Source of the DNA: DASWIG01 sp965371445
Lineage (GTDB): Bacteria; Acidobacteriota; Thermoanaerobaculia; Multivoradales; J023
Length of the DNA stretch: 64,000 bases
Assembly: GCA_965371445.1 (NCBI GenBank)
Contig: CBDUYN010000029.1
Span: 6,001 to 70,000, forward strand
Reading direction: 5' to 3'
Shown piece after piece: positions 45,794-55,615 of the stretch (within the stretch, counting starts at the first letter, position 1; the number at the start of each line of letters is the position of its first letter). A program made the translations under genes and the position numbers. The notes under the pieces were generated by a model. The model searched no databases. It saw nothing but the letters and a program-made list of their open reading frames with translations, and was not told the origin of the DNA.

Positions 45794-48298
45794 GTGATCA
45801 AGAAAGCGACCTGCCTCGCGGTTCTGCTGGCCGTCTACGCTACGGCGGCGTCCGTGGCCGAGACCGAGACGAAGCCCGCCGCTCCTGGCGAGGAGGAGAG
45901 CTGGTTTGAGGACCGCACCGCCGCGGCCGGAGTCGACCGGCCCCACCATACGCGCTCCTTCAAGAACCCCTACGCCCACATCATGGAGGGCTACACCGCC
46001 CTCGGCGCCTCGGCGGCGGTGGCCGACTACAACGGCGACGGCTTCGAGGACGTCTTCTTCACCGACTCGAGCGAGTCGGGCAAGAACACCCTCTACCGCA
46101 ACAACGGCGACTTCACCTTCACCGACGTCGCCGAGAAAGCCGGCGTCGCGGTGGGCAACGACGCCGCGAACGCCTCGGCCAACTCCCTCTGGTTCGACTA
46201 CGACAACGACGGCCACCCCGACCTCTTCGTCGTCCGCTTCGGCCAGAACCTCCTTTTTCACAACCGCGGCGACGGCACCTTCGAAGACGTGACGGAGGAG
46301 GCCGGGCTCCTCGGCCGCCGCAACGCCATCGCCGCCATCGCCTTCGACCACGACAGGGACGGCGACCTCGATCTCTTCGTCGGCAGCTACTTCGCGCCGG
46401 TCGACCTCTTCGACCCGGACACCCCGCGCTTTTTCCCGGAGAGCTTCGAGACCGCCCAGAACGGCGGCGGCATGACCGCCTGGCGCAACGAGGGCCTCGG
46501 CGCGGACGGCATGGTCGTCTTCACCGACATGACCGAGGCGGCCGGGCTCGTCCTCTCCGGCTGGACCCTCGACCTGGGCCACGCCGACGCCGACCACGAC
46601 GGCGACGACGACCTCTACGTCGCCGCCGACTTCGGCACCGACTCGTTTTTCCGGAACGACGGCGACGGTACCTTCACCGACGTCACCGAGGAGTCGATCG
46701 GCATCGACACCAAGAAGGGCATGAACGTCGACTGGGGCGACTACGACAACGACGGCCTCTTTGACGTCTACGTGACCAACATCACCGACGAGTACATGAA
46801 GGAAGGCAACTTCCTCTGGCAAAACCTCGGGGACCTGAAGTTTGCCGACGTCTCCCGCGAGACGGGCACCCATGCGACCGGCTGGGGCTGGGCCGGGAAG
46901 TTCTTCGACTACGACAACGACTCCTGGCTCGACCTCTACGTGGTCAACGGGTGGGTCTCCCGGAGCCGGGACCCGAAGGAGAACTACGTCCTCGACATCT
47001 TCCAGGTGATCGTCAACCCCGAGATCGACCTCGCCGACGCCCGCAACTGGCCGCCGATGGGCACGAAGACCCTCTCCGGGTACCAGCGCAACAGCCTCTT
47101 CCACAACGAGGGCGGAATTTTTCGCGACGAAGGGGCGCGTCACGGCCTCGACACGATCGAGGACGCCCGCGGCGTGGCGCTGGCCGACTTCGACCACGAC
47201 GGCCGGATCGACCTTTTTGTGACCAACTCGGGCAAGCCGCCCTACTTGTGGCGCAACATCGCGCCGGCGTCGCATTGGCTGCAGCTCCTCTTGACGGGCA
47301 CGAAGTCGAACCGCGACGCCGTCGGCACCCGGGTACGGATCGAGGTCGGCGGGGAGGCTCGCGTCAGCTTCGTCAACGGCGGCAACGGCTTCGCGAGCCA
47401 GTCGACGCGCCGCGTCCACTTCGGCCTGGCCGAAAACGCCAAGGTCGACAAAGTCGAGATCCTCTGGCCTTCGGGCCGCCGCGACGAGATGAAGGGCGTC
47501 GCCGCCGATCGGATCTACGAGCTCACGGAGGGCGAGACCGAGCTCCGGCCCTGGAACGTCGCCTACGCCGGAGGTCGGGCCGCCGTCGAAGCCGGCCGGT
47601 GGGAGAAAGCCGTCGCCAGCTTCGAGGCGGCGATCGCCGCCGAGCCTGAGAACCTGCGCTACGGAACCGAGTACCGGCAGGCGGTCATCGCCGCCGTCGA
47701 CGCCGGAGCCGAAAAAGACCTCTACGACCGCGCGATCGCGTTTTTCGAGCGGCTGGTCGCCGATCATCCCGAAGCGGCCAACGCCTGGCTCAACTACGGC
47801 TTCATCCACGTCGACAAGATCCCCGTCGAGGGCGCCATCACCCAGGTCATCCTCGCCAACACCTCGCTCGGACACTTCACGACCGCTCTCGTGATAGAGG
47901 AGAGTTGGCTGGGCCTCTACTCCCGCGGTCACGCCTATCTCTTCTGGCCGCCGATTTTCGGCTTCACCCCGGACGGCGTCGCCGATCTGGAACGCGCCGT
48001 CGAGATCTCTCAAACCGACGAGAGAAAGCGCCCCTACTACGCCCGTGCCTGGGCCGCCCTGGGCGACGGCCACTGGCGCCTCAAGGACCTGACGAAAGCC
48101 CGCGAGGTCTGGAAGAAGGGCCTGGAAATCTACCCCGACGACCCGGAGCTCAAGGCCCGTGTCGACTCGGCCGACGACAAGGCCCTCGTCGCCTACCTCG
48201 AAGCTCACTACGACACCGGCAACCGGGTCGGGACCCATCTGCGGGAGATCTTCGACGACCAGGATGCCGAGCGCCGGGAACGCGGCGCCGAGCGTTGA
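45794..48298 (+). CDS. Exported FG-GAP / ASPIC-UnbV protein with TPR-like C-terminus
   Basis: An 834-aa CRTAC1-like protein. The GTG at 45794 (AAGGA 8 nt upstream) starts a signal peptide (IKKATCLAVLLAVYATAASV). Residues about 76-480 carry seven FG-GAP repeats with calcium-loop motifs such as DYNGDGFEDVF, DYDNDGHPDLF, DHDRDGDLDLF and DFDHDGRIDLF, expected to form a beta-propeller. An ASPIC/UnbV domain follows (NRDAVGTRVRIEV...FVNGGNGFASQSTRRVHFGLAENAKVDKVEILWPSG, about 500-575). The last 250 residues are TPR-like helices. First gene of a four-gene operon, overlapping the next by one base. Function is unknown; adhesion or extracellular complex formation is the usual guess. Confidence 0.88.
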   Translation: MIKKATCLAVLLAVYATAASVAETETKPAAPGEEESWFEDRTAAAGVDRPHHTRSFKNPYAHIMEGYTALGASAAVADYNGDGFEDVFFTDSSESGKNTLYRNNGDFTFTDVAEKAGVAVGNDAANASANSLWFDYDNDGHPDLFVVRFGQNLLFHNRGDGTFEDVTEEAGLLGRRNAIAAIAFDHDRDGDLDLFVGSYFAPVDLFDPDTPRFFPESFETAQNGGGMTAWRNEGLGADGMVVFTDMTEAAGLVLSGWTLDLGHADADHDGDDDLYVAADFGTDSFFRNDGDGTFTDVTEESIGIDTKKGMNVDWGDYDNDGLFDVYVTNITDEYMKEGNFLWQNLGDLKFADVSRETGTHATGWGWAGKFFDYDNDSWLDLYVVNGWVSRSRDPKENYVLDIFQVIVNPEIDLADARNWPPMGTKTLSGYQRNSLFHNEGGIFRDEGARHGLDTIEDARGVALADFDHDGRIDLFVTNSGKPPYLWRNIAPASHWLQLLLTGTKSNRDAVGTRVRIEVGGEARVSFVNGGNGFASQSTRRVHFGLAENAKVDKVEILWPSGRRDEMKGVAADRIYELTEGETELRPWNVAYAGGRAAVEAGRWEKAVASFEAAIAAEPENLRYGTEYRQAVIAAVDAGAEKDLYDRAIAFFERLVADHPEAANAWLNYGFIHVDKIPVEGAITQVILANTSLGHFTTALVIEESWLGLYSRGHAYLFWPPIFGFTPDGVADLERAVEISQTDERKRPYYARAWAALGDGHWRLKDLTKAREVWKKGLEIYPDDPELKARVDSADDKALVAYLEAHYDTGNRVGTHLREIFDDQDAERRERGAER

Positions 48299-50160
48299 TG
48301 AACAGGAAGGATCCGAGCGTGAACGCGAACCGGTTCAGGTTTTCACTCGCCGCGGCGCTTGTCGCCCTCGTCTCGTTGGGCGCCGGTGCACCGAATCAGA
48401 TGGAAGAGGACGCCGCGCCCGCCGCGTCCGCTTCCCCGATCCGTTTCGAAGAGATCGCCGAGCGCGCCGGCGTACGCTTCGTCCACTCGTCCAAAAAATT
48501 CGTCGGACGGCACAAACGCCAGGTGCTGGAGATGTTCACCGAAGGCGGCGCCGCCGTGGCGGTGGGCGACTACGACGGCGACGGCTTCGACGATCTTTTC
48601 ATCACCGACTCCGACACCGGTAAACCCAACCACCTGATGAGAAACAACGGCGACCTCACCTTTACCGAGGTCACCGAGACGGCCGGTGTCGGCGGCGGCA
48701 ACGAGCCCGACACCATCGTCGGCGACGCCCTGTGGCTCGACTACGACGACGACGGACGGCTCGATCTGCTCGTCGGACGATTCGGCACCCCGATCCTCTA
48801 CCGCAACGACGGCCCCGGCGAAGACGGCCACTACCGTTTCACCGACGTCAGCGTTCGCCTCGGCTTGACCGAGTTCGGCAACACGATCGGCATGATCGCC
48901 TTCGACGCCGAAGGCGACGGCGATCTCGATTTGATGCTCGCCAACTACTTTCAGCCCAAGAACCTCCTGCGCCTCGAAGGCTCGAAAGACGTCCTGCCCA
49001 ACAACCTCGACTACGCCTCGAACGGCGGCGGCGTGACGTTCTGGCGCAACGTCCCCGGCGAGGACGGTGGACGCCGCTTTGTCAACGAGTCGGAAAAAGC
49101 CGGCCTCTCCCACCACACCGGCTGGTCGCTCGACATCGGCCACGCGGACCTCGACAACGACGGCGACCAGGACGTCTACGTCGCCGGCGACTACGGCACC
49201 GACCGGCTGTTCATGAATCGCGGCGACGGCACCTTTGACGACGTGACCGAAGAGGCCATCGGCCTCGACACCAGGAAGGGCATGAACGTCGACATGGGCG
49301 ACTACAACCGCGACGGCTACCTCGACATCTACGTGACCAACATCACCGACGAGTACATGAAGGAATGCAACATGCTGTGGCACAACAACGGCGACGGCGC
49401 GGACGGCATAGTCACCTTCATCGACCTGGCGCGGGAAACCGGCACGTGCGACACCGACTGGGGCTGGGCCGCCAAGTTCGGCGACTTCGACAACGACGGC
49501 TGGGAGGACCTTTTCGTCGTCGACGGGCTGCGTTCGGCCGGGGAGGAGAACTACATCCCGATCCTGCTGCATACGACGATCATCAAGCCCGGCGTCGACT
49601 TCTCCGATCTCGACAGCTATCCCGACATCGAGGACATGACCTGGTCGGGCTACCAGAAGCAACGCCTCTTCAGAAACCTCGGCGACGGCACCTTCAAGGA
49701 AATCGGCGGAGCGGCGGGGGTCGCGACCGACCTCGACGGCCGGGGCATCGGCGTCAGCGACTTCGACAACGACGGATTGCTCGATTTCTATCAGACGAAC
49801 GTCAACCAGCCGTCGCTGCTCTTCCGCGGCACCTCCGAGAACCCCGGCAGCTGGGTGGAGCTAAAGCTCGTCGGTACCCGGTCGAACCGCGATGCGATCG
49901 GTGCCCGGGTGCTCGTTACCGCCTCGGGCGCGGATGGCACGAGCGAGACCTGGATGCGCGAGGTCAACGGTGGCAACGGCTACTCGAGCGCCTCGACGAC
50001 CAGGCTTCACTTCGGGCTCGCTGCGTCGACGCGGGTCGAGGAGGTCGAGATCCGCTGGCCGGGCGGGAAGGTGGAGAAGATCGCTGGGAAAGACGGTAGA
50101 CCGCCGATTCCGATCAACGCGATTTCTCGGATCGTCGAGGGGAAGGGGGTTGAACGGTGA
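48298..50160 (+). CDS. Exported FG-GAP / ASPIC-UnbV protein
   Basis: A 620-aa paralogue of the preceding gene without the TPR tail. A signal peptide (FSLAAALVALVSLGAGA) is followed by seven FG-GAP motifs (DYDGDGFDDLF, DYDDDGRLDLL, DAEGDGDLDLM, DLDNDGDQDVY, DYNRDGYLDIY, DFDNDGWEDLF, DFDNDGLLDFY) and an ASPIC/UnbV domain (NRDAIGARVLV...EVNGGNGYSSASTTRLHFGLA). The stretch around KGMNVD.GDY...YVTNITDEYMKE is nearly identical to the first gene, so the two arose by duplication. The start ATG shares a base with the preceding stop (TGATG); an in-frame GTG at 48319 with AGGAAGGA before it is an alternative. Confidence 0.88.
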   Translation: MNRKDPSVNANRFRFSLAAALVALVSLGAGAPNQMEEDAAPAASASPIRFEEIAERAGVRFVHSSKKFVGRHKRQVLEMFTEGGAAVAVGDYDGDGFDDLFITDSDTGKPNHLMRNNGDLTFTEVTETAGVGGGNEPDTIVGDALWLDYDDDGRLDLLVGRFGTPILYRNDGPGEDGHYRFTDVSVRLGLTEFGNTIGMIAFDAEGDGDLDLMLANYFQPKNLLRLEGSKDVLPNNLDYASNGGGVTFWRNVPGEDGGRRFVNESEKAGLSHHTGWSLDIGHADLDNDGDQDVYVAGDYGTDRLFMNRGDGTFDDVTEEAIGLDTRKGMNVDMGDYNRDGYLDIYVTNITDEYMKECNMLWHNNGDGADGIVTFIDLARETGTCDTDWGWAAKFGDFDNDGWEDLFVVDGLRSAGEENYIPILLHTTIIKPGVDFSDLDSYPDIEDMTWSGYQKQRLFRNLGDGTFKEIGGAAGVATDLDGRGIGVSDFDNDGLLDFYQTNVNQPSLLFRGTSENPGSWVELKLVGTRSNRDAIGARVLVTASGADGTSETWMREVNGGNGYSSASTTRLHFGLAASTRVEEVEIRWPGGKVEKIAGKDGRPPIPINAISRIVEGKGVER

Positions 50161-53100
50161 GGACGCCGAGCCCCCACACGGGCCTAAAGACCCGTGCTAT
50201 GGATGAAAAGACCACTGAAGTGGCCTCCCGGATCGTAGGGATTGTGGCTTGTGCGATGCTTTTTGCTTTTCAGGTGGCCGGTGACCAGGCTCTCGAAGAA
50301 AAGATCTGGCACCATCGCAACCTTGGCAAAGCTTTCTACGAGAACTCGGTGACCCAGTACGAGGCGATCGGGGAGTTTGAGAAAGCTCTCGCGTTGGCGC
50401 CCGATTCGGTGCGCGAACGCGTCAACTACGGCCTCGCCCTGGTGCGCGCCGGACAGGCCGAGAAGGGCATCGCCGAGCTCGAAAAGGCGCAGCAGGCCGA
50501 TCCCTCGATTCCCCATACCTGGTTCAACCTCGGCATCGCCTACAAGCAGGCCTCGCGCTACGACGAGGCCACCGTACAGTTCGAGAAAATGGTCGAGCTG
50601 GTGCCCGAGGAGCCGATCTCCCACTACAACCTGGCGGTCCTCTACAAGCTCGCCGGACGCACCGACGACGCCGTCCGGCACCTGAAGCGCTCGGCCGAGC
50701 TCGATTCGAACCTCGCGGGTCCTCACTTCCAGCTCTCGACCACCTACCGGCAGGCGAAACGCGCCGAAGACGCCAAACGCGAGATGACGCTCTTTCGCGA
50801 GATCAAAAAGAGAAACGCGGGGGATGCCGTTCCCGAAGACCTCGAGTGGAGCTTCTACGCCGAGATCTACGAGACCGTAGAGCCTGAGATGGCCAAGGAC
50901 GCCGCGCCTCCGGCCGAGCTGGCCTTCGAAAAGGTGACGCTCGCCGACGGCCTCGACGCGTCGAGCGCCGGCCTCGCGGTGATGGACCTCGCAGGCGATC
51001 AGACGGCGGACCTCGTCGCGTACTCCTCCCAAGGCATCCTCGTCTTCTCGCAGGGCAAGTCGAAAGCCGCAAGCGGCCTGGAAGAGCTTCGCGGCGTCCG
51101 CCATGCAGCGCCCGGCGACTTCGACAACGACGGCCTCGCCGACCTCGCCGTCGTCGCAGCGTCTGGCGCGGCCCTTTACCGACAGCAAAACGGCCGCTTC
51201 AGCAAGGTCGAGGCCGAGTTGGGCGAGGGACCCTACAACCTCGCCCTGTGGCTCGACTACGACCACGACTACGACCTCGACCTCTTCCTGCTCGGCAAGA
51301 AATCGCGCCTTTACCGCAACGCCGGCGCTGCGGGCTTCGAGGAGAGGACGCCGGAGTTCCCCTTCGTCGACGGCGAAGCCGTCGCCGCCGTGCGCTTCGA
51401 CCTGGTCGCCGACACCCAGTCGATGGACCTGGCGGTGGCCTACGCCCGCCGGCCCGCGGTCCTTTACCGCGACGCCCTGGCGGGGAGATATGAGCCGCTC
51501 GACGTGCCGATGCCCCGCGGCGTGCGAAACCTCGTCGCCCGCGACTTCGACAACGACGGCTGGACGGACCTCGTGGCCGCGGCGCCGATCGGCGCCGTCC
51601 TGATGAGAAACGACCACCGTGGGGGTTTCGAGGAGCTCGACGTACCGCAGGGAACCCGCTCGCCGGTCGTCTTTGCCGACTTCGAAAGCCGCGGCCTTTC
51701 GGACCTCGTGGCCGCCGGCAAGCTCTTTCGTAACCTTGCCCTCGGACGCCTCGCCGAGGCCTCGACGCCGCAGGGTTTCGAGGCCTCGACGGCCCTCGCC
51801 GCCGCCGACTTCGACGGCGATGGACGCATGGATCTCGCCACCGTCTCCGAAGAGGGGACCCTCGCCGTCCTCACCAACCGCACGGTGAGCGAGAACCGGT
51901 GGCTCGCCATTTCGCTTCAAGGGGTGAAGAACCTCGTCCTCGCCCCCGGCACCGAGGTCGAGGTCAAGGCCGGGCGCCGCTATCAAAAGAAGGTCTACGA
52001 GGGGACGCCGCTCGTCTTCGGCCTCGGCGGCTACGAGGAGGTCGACGCCGTCCGCGTCACCTGGCCCAACGGCCTGATCCAGAACGAGACCCGCCAGGCG
52101 ACGAACCGCCGGGCGTCCTACAAGGAGGCCCAGCGCCTCTCGGGGTCCTGCCCGATGATCTTCACCTGGAACGGCAGCGAGCTCGAGTTCATCACCGACG
52201 TCCTGGGCGTCGCGCCGCTCGGGGCGAGCGCTGGCGACGGCGAGTACTTCCCCGTCGACCACGACGAGGTGATCCAAATCCCCGGGACGTCGCTTCAACC
52301 CCGCGACGGACGCTACGAGATCCGCATCACCGAGGAGCTGCGCGAGGTAGCCTTCCTCGACGAGGTCCGGCTGATCGCCGTTGATCATCCCGCGGACGTC
52401 GAGGTTTTTACCAACGACAAGTTCAAGGGACCGCCCTTCCCAGAATTCCGGCTCTTCGGAGTCCGCGAGCGCCTCTACCCGCGCGTTGCCCGCGACCACC
52501 ACGGCCACGACGTCCTGGATCGGCTCGTCAAGAAGGACCGGGCCTACCCCGACGACTTCATCCGCGACTACGCCGGAGTGGCCGAGCTCCACCACCTGGA
52601 GCTCGACTTCGGAGAAGCGGCGCAGGGCGACGCCGTCTTGGTGCTTTCCGGCTGGGTCGACTGGGCCGACGGCTCGACGTTCCTCGCCACCTCACAGGAG
52701 AACCCCGCCGGGCTCGTCGTCCCCTACCTCGAGGTCAAAGACGAGGACGGCACCTGGCAGACGGTGATCGAGGACATGGGCATCCCGGCGGGCAAGCCCA
52801 AGACGATCGTCGTCGAGCTGGCCGGCAAGTTCCTCTCGGACTCACGCGAGGTACGCATCACGACCAACCTCTGCGTCTACTGGGACGAGGTCTTCCTCGC
52901 CGAGGACGCGACCTCGCCCGAGGTCGCCTTAACAGAGGCCCATGCCGCAGAGGCCGAGCTTCGATTCCGCGGTTTTTCCGATGTGGTGATCCATCCCGAG
53001 CGCAAGCAGCCGGAGCGCTTCGTCTACGCCGGCGTGCGGCCACAATCGATGTGGAACCCGACGCGCGGCCTCTACACCCGCTACGGCGACGTCGGAGCGC

Positions 53101-53429
53101 TGCTGCGGAAAATCGACGACCGCTTCGTCGTCATGGGCTCGGGCGACGAGCTGCGCCTCTCTTTTGACGCGGCGGCGCTCGGCGAGCCGCCGGAGGGCTT
53201 CAGGCGTGATTTCCTGCTCTTCGTCGACGGCTGGGCCAAGGACGGCGACGCCAACACAGCCCACTCCCAGACCGTCGGCCCGTTGCCGTACCACGGCATG
53301 CCGGCCTACCCCTACGAGTGGCCGCACCGTTACCCCGACGACGGGGAGCACAACCTCTACCGCGAGCATTACAACGTGCGGCCGGCTCTCCGCCTGATCC
53401 GGCCGATGACGCAGGGAGGGTCACCTTGA
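50157..53429 (+). CDS. TPR / FG-GAP / ASPIC-UnbV protein with a large C-terminal domain
   Basis: A 1090-aa protein. An uncleaved or cleavable hydrophobic N-terminal segment (RIVGIVACAMLFAFQVAG) is followed by TPRs (about 55-230: NYGLALVRAGQAEKGIAELEKA, WFNLGIAYKQASRYDEATVQF, HYNLAVLYKLAGRTDDAVRHL). Divergent FG-GAP repeats come next (DFDNDGLADLA, DYDHDYDLDLF, DFDNDGWTDLV, DFDGDGRMDLA), then an ASPIC/UnbV-like region (about 600-670). The last 400 residues (FTWNGSELEFITDVLG onward) form a domain I do not recognise. The GTG at 50157 overlaps the previous stop and has GGGGAAGGGG upstream. An ATG at 50199 is the alternative, and the 14 residues between include a small hairpin (CACGGG...CCCGTG). 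Confidence 0.85.
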   Translation: MRTPSPHTGLKTRAMDEKTTEVASRIVGIVACAMLFAFQVAGDQALEEKIWHHRNLGKAFYENSVTQYEAIGEFEKALALAPDSVRERVNYGLALVRAGQAEKGIAELEKAQQADPSIPHTWFNLGIAYKQASRYDEATVQFEKMVELVPEEPISHYNLAVLYKLAGRTDDAVRHLKRSAELDSNLAGPHFQLSTTYRQAKRAEDAKREMTLFREIKKRNAGDAVPEDLEWSFYAEIYETVEPEMAKDAAPPAELAFEKVTLADGLDASSAGLAVMDLAGDQTADLVAYSSQGILVFSQGKSKAASGLEELRGVRHAAPGDFDNDGLADLAVVAASGAALYRQQNGRFSKVEAELGEGPYNLALWLDYDHDYDLDLFLLGKKSRLYRNAGAAGFEERTPEFPFVDGEAVAAVRFDLVADTQSMDLAVAYARRPAVLYRDALAGRYEPLDVPMPRGVRNLVARDFDNDGWTDLVAAAPIGAVLMRNDHRGGFEELDVPQGTRSPVVFADFESRGLSDLVAAGKLFRNLALGRLAEASTPQGFEASTALAAADFDGDGRMDLATVSEEGTLAVLTNRTVSENRWLAISLQGVKNLVLAPGTEVEVKAGRRYQKKVYEGTPLVFGLGGYEEVDAVRVTWPNGLIQNETRQATNRRASYKEAQRLSGSCPMIFTWNGSELEFITDVLGVAPLGASAGDGEYFPVDHDEVIQIPGTSLQPRDGRYEIRITEELREVAFLDEVRLIAVDHPADVEVFTNDKFKGPPFPEFRLFGVRERLYPRVARDHHGHDVLDRLVKKDRAYPDDFIRDYAGVAELHHLELDFGEAAQGDAVLVLSGWVDWADGSTFLATSQENPAGLVVPYLEVKDEDGTWQTVIEDMGIPAGKPKTIVVELAGKFLSDSREVRITTNLCVYWDEVFLAEDATSPEVALTEAHAAEAELRFRGFSDVVIHPERKQPERFVYAGVRPQSMWNPTRGLYTRYGDVGALLRKIDDRFVVMGSGDELRLSFDAAALGEPPEGFRRDFLLFVDGWAKDGDANTAHSQTVGPLPYHGMPAYPYEWPHRYPDDGEHNLYREHYNVRPALRLIRPMTQGGSP

Positions 53430-55339
53430 GCACGATTCTTGAGGAAGAGCCGAAGACCTCTCAAGATCCACCCGTGGACGACGTCGACCCGGAAGGCGGC
53501 GAAGGAGAGCTCGTCGACGAGGACGACACGGTCATCGCCCGGGCGCTGCGGCGTTCGCTCGCCGCGCTCGCCGGGCTGGCGGTGGTCGCCGCCGTCGTTT
53601 ACCTCGTCGTCAACCGGCCCGAGGAGGCGGCCGAGGAGCAGACGATCACGAGCGCGGCGCCCGAGGCGGTGGTGCAGGCCGCCGATCCGCCGCCGCTCGC
53701 GTTCACCGACGTCACCGTAGAGGCGGGGATCACCTTCGTCCACGTAAACGGTGCGACGGGCGAGAAGCTCCTGCCCGAGACCATGGGCGGCGGCGTCGCC
53801 TTTTTCGACTACGACAACGACGGCGACCCGGACCTCCTCTTCGTCAATTCGTCCACGTGGCCCCACGATCCGCCGCCCCGGGGCGGGCCTCCTACGATGG
53901 CGCTCTACCGCAACGACGGCACGGGCCGCTTCGACGACGTGACGCGCGAGGCGGGGCTTGATCTCAGCTTCTACGGCATGGGCGCGGCCGTCGCCGACTA
54001 CGACGGCGACGGCTGGCGCGACGTCTTCCTGACGGCGGTGGGGGAGAACCGCCTGCTCAAGAACCACGAGGGCACGTTCGTCGACGTGACCGCCGCGGCG
54101 GGCGTCGCCGGGACGGCCGAGGCCTGGTCGACGAGCGCGGGATTTTTTGACTACGACGCCGACTCGGACCTCGATCTTTTCGTCTGCAACTATGTCCGCT
54201 GGTCGCGGGAGATCGACTTCGAGATCGACTTTCGGCTGACCGGCGTCGGCCGCGCTTTCGGGCCGCCGCAGAGCTACCAGGGCTCCTACCCCTTCTTTTA
54301 TCGTAACGAGGGCGGCGGGGCGGACGGCATAGTCACGTTTACCGACGTCTCGGCCTCCAGCGGCGTCGAGGTCAGGAACCCGGCGACGGACGTGCCGGTC
54401 GGTAAATCGCTGGCGCTTCTGCCGATCGACGTCGACGCCGACGGCTATCTCGACGTCATGGTCGCCAACGACACGGTGCAGAACTTTTTATTTTACAACC
54501 AGGGCGGCGGCGCGGACGGCCAAGTGACGTTCGTCGAAGCAGCCGAGGACTTCGGCCTCGCCTACGACCGCAACGGCAACGCCACGGGCGCCATGGGGAT
54601 CGACGCGGCGTACTACAGAAACGACCACAACCTGGGTTTTCTGATCGGCAACTTCGCCAACGAGATGAGCTCGGTCTACATGAGCCAGGACGCGCCGGAC
54701 TTTTTTGTCGACGAGGCGATCAGCGAGGGGATCGGCGCGCCGAGCCGCCGCATGCTCACCTTTGGCCTTTTTCTTTTCGACGTCGACCTCGACGGCCGCT
54801 TGGACCTCCTGCAGGCGAACGGCCACATCGAGGACAAGATCGCCCAGGTCGACCCGTCGCAGAGCTACCGCCAGCCGGGCCAGCTTTTCTGGAACGCGGG
54901 GGCGGACTTCGGCTTCGTCGAGGTGCCGGTCGAGTCGACGGGGGACCTGGCCCGGGAGATCGTCGGCCGCGGCGCGGCCTACGCCGACATCGACGGCGAC
55001 GGGGACTTGGACGTCGGCCTGACACAAATCGCGGGGCGCCCGTTGCTGCTGCGCAACGACCAGAACCTGGGACATCACTACGTGCGGGTGCGTCTCGTCG
55101 GCAAGGCGCCGAACCGCGACGCCGTCGGTGCCTGGGTGGAGCTGGTAGCCGGCGGCCGGACGCAGCGTCGGCAGGTGATGCCGGTGCGCAGCTACCTCTC
55201 GTCGGTCGAGCCGGAGCTGACCTTCGGCCTGGGGACGGCGGAGTCGGTCGATTCGCTGACCGTGACCTGGCCGGACGGCTCGACGCAGACGGTCGACGGT
55301 GTCGAGCTCGACGCGCTCCGCGTCGTCGAACAACTGTAA
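53426..55339 (+). CDS. Membrane-anchored FG-GAP / ASPIC-UnbV protein
   Basis: A 637-aa protein started by TTG at 53426 (GGGAGG upstream; TTGA overlap with the preceding stop). An acidic N-terminal cytoplasmic tail of about 35 residues precedes one membrane segment (SLAALAGLAVVAAVVYLVV, about 44-62), so the rest is outside. FG-GAP motifs include DYDNDGDPDLL, DYDGDGWRDVF, DYDADSDLDLF, DVDADGYLDVM, DVDLDGRLDLL and DIDGDGDLDVG. The C-terminal ASPIC/UnbV domain (NRDAVGAWVELVAGG...VRSYLSSVEPELTFGLGTAESVDSLTVTWPDG) is complete. This is the CRTAC1 form widely seen in Acidobacteriota. As the only anchored member, it may hold the exported three at the membrane. Confidence 0.88.
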   Translation: MSTILEEEPKTSQDPPVDDVDPEGGEGELVDEDDTVIARALRRSLAALAGLAVVAAVVYLVVNRPEEAAEEQTITSAAPEAVVQAADPPPLAFTDVTVEAGITFVHVNGATGEKLLPETMGGGVAFFDYDNDGDPDLLFVNSSTWPHDPPPRGGPPTMALYRNDGTGRFDDVTREAGLDLSFYGMGAAVADYDGDGWRDVFLTAVGENRLLKNHEGTFVDVTAAAGVAGTAEAWSTSAGFFDYDADSDLDLFVCNYVRWSREIDFEIDFRLTGVGRAFGPPQSYQGSYPFFYRNEGGGADGIVTFTDVSASSGVEVRNPATDVPVGKSLALLPIDVDADGYLDVMVANDTVQNFLFYNQGGGADGQVTFVEAAEDFGLAYDRNGNATGAMGIDAAYYRNDHNLGFLIGNFANEMSSVYMSQDAPDFFVDEAISEGIGAPSRRMLTFGLFLFDVDLDGRLDLLQANGHIEDKIAQVDPSQSYRQPGQLFWNAGADFGFVEVPVESTGDLAREIVGRGAAYADIDGDGDLDVGLTQIAGRPLLLRNDQNLGHHYVRVRLVGKAPNRDAVGAWVELVAGGRTQRRQVMPVRSYLSSVEPELTFGLGTAESVDSLTVTWPDGSTQTVDGVELDALRVVEQL

Positions 55340-55524
55340 TGAAGGATATCCGGTTCTCCGGGCGTTCGACTTTCCCGCCACCACCGACCGAAACAAGGCC
55401 CTGAGGACGCTCGCCGGTCTTGCCGCACGGCCGGAGCTCCGGGTGGAGATCGCACCTCGATACTATGCCAGGGGCCGGCGCCATGGAGCGCCAGAGGACG
55501 GGAGAGGCCGACGCCGCCATTGAA

Positions 55525-55557
55525 GCGCCCCCCATTTCTTGGAGAAATGGGGGGCGC
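55525..55557. repeat. Hairpin repeat, copy 1 (left flank of the island)
   Basis: GCGCCCCCCATTTCT (55525-55539), loop TGG, then its perfect 15-nt complement (55543-55557), followed by CTAAAAGTC. The reverse complement matches copy 2 at 63843-63875, including the flanking GACTTTTAG. The pair is therefore a dispersed inverted repeat bracketing about 8.3 kb. It also lies between two converging genes and could serve as a transcript-end hairpin. Confidence 0.8.
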
Positions 55558-55615
55558 CTAAAAGTCAGGCGCGGCGCCGTCTGGCCCGGCTCCAGAAAGG
55601 CGGTCGCAAGGGTTC

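Noticed and set aside
45734..48238. Antisense open frame of over 800 codons on the minus strand of the first FG-GAP gene
   Set aside because: It arises because repeated GAC/GGC codons read as GTC/GCC on the other strand. The translation is a monotonous Val/Glu/Arg/Gly mix without motifs, and the sense strand has clear domains.
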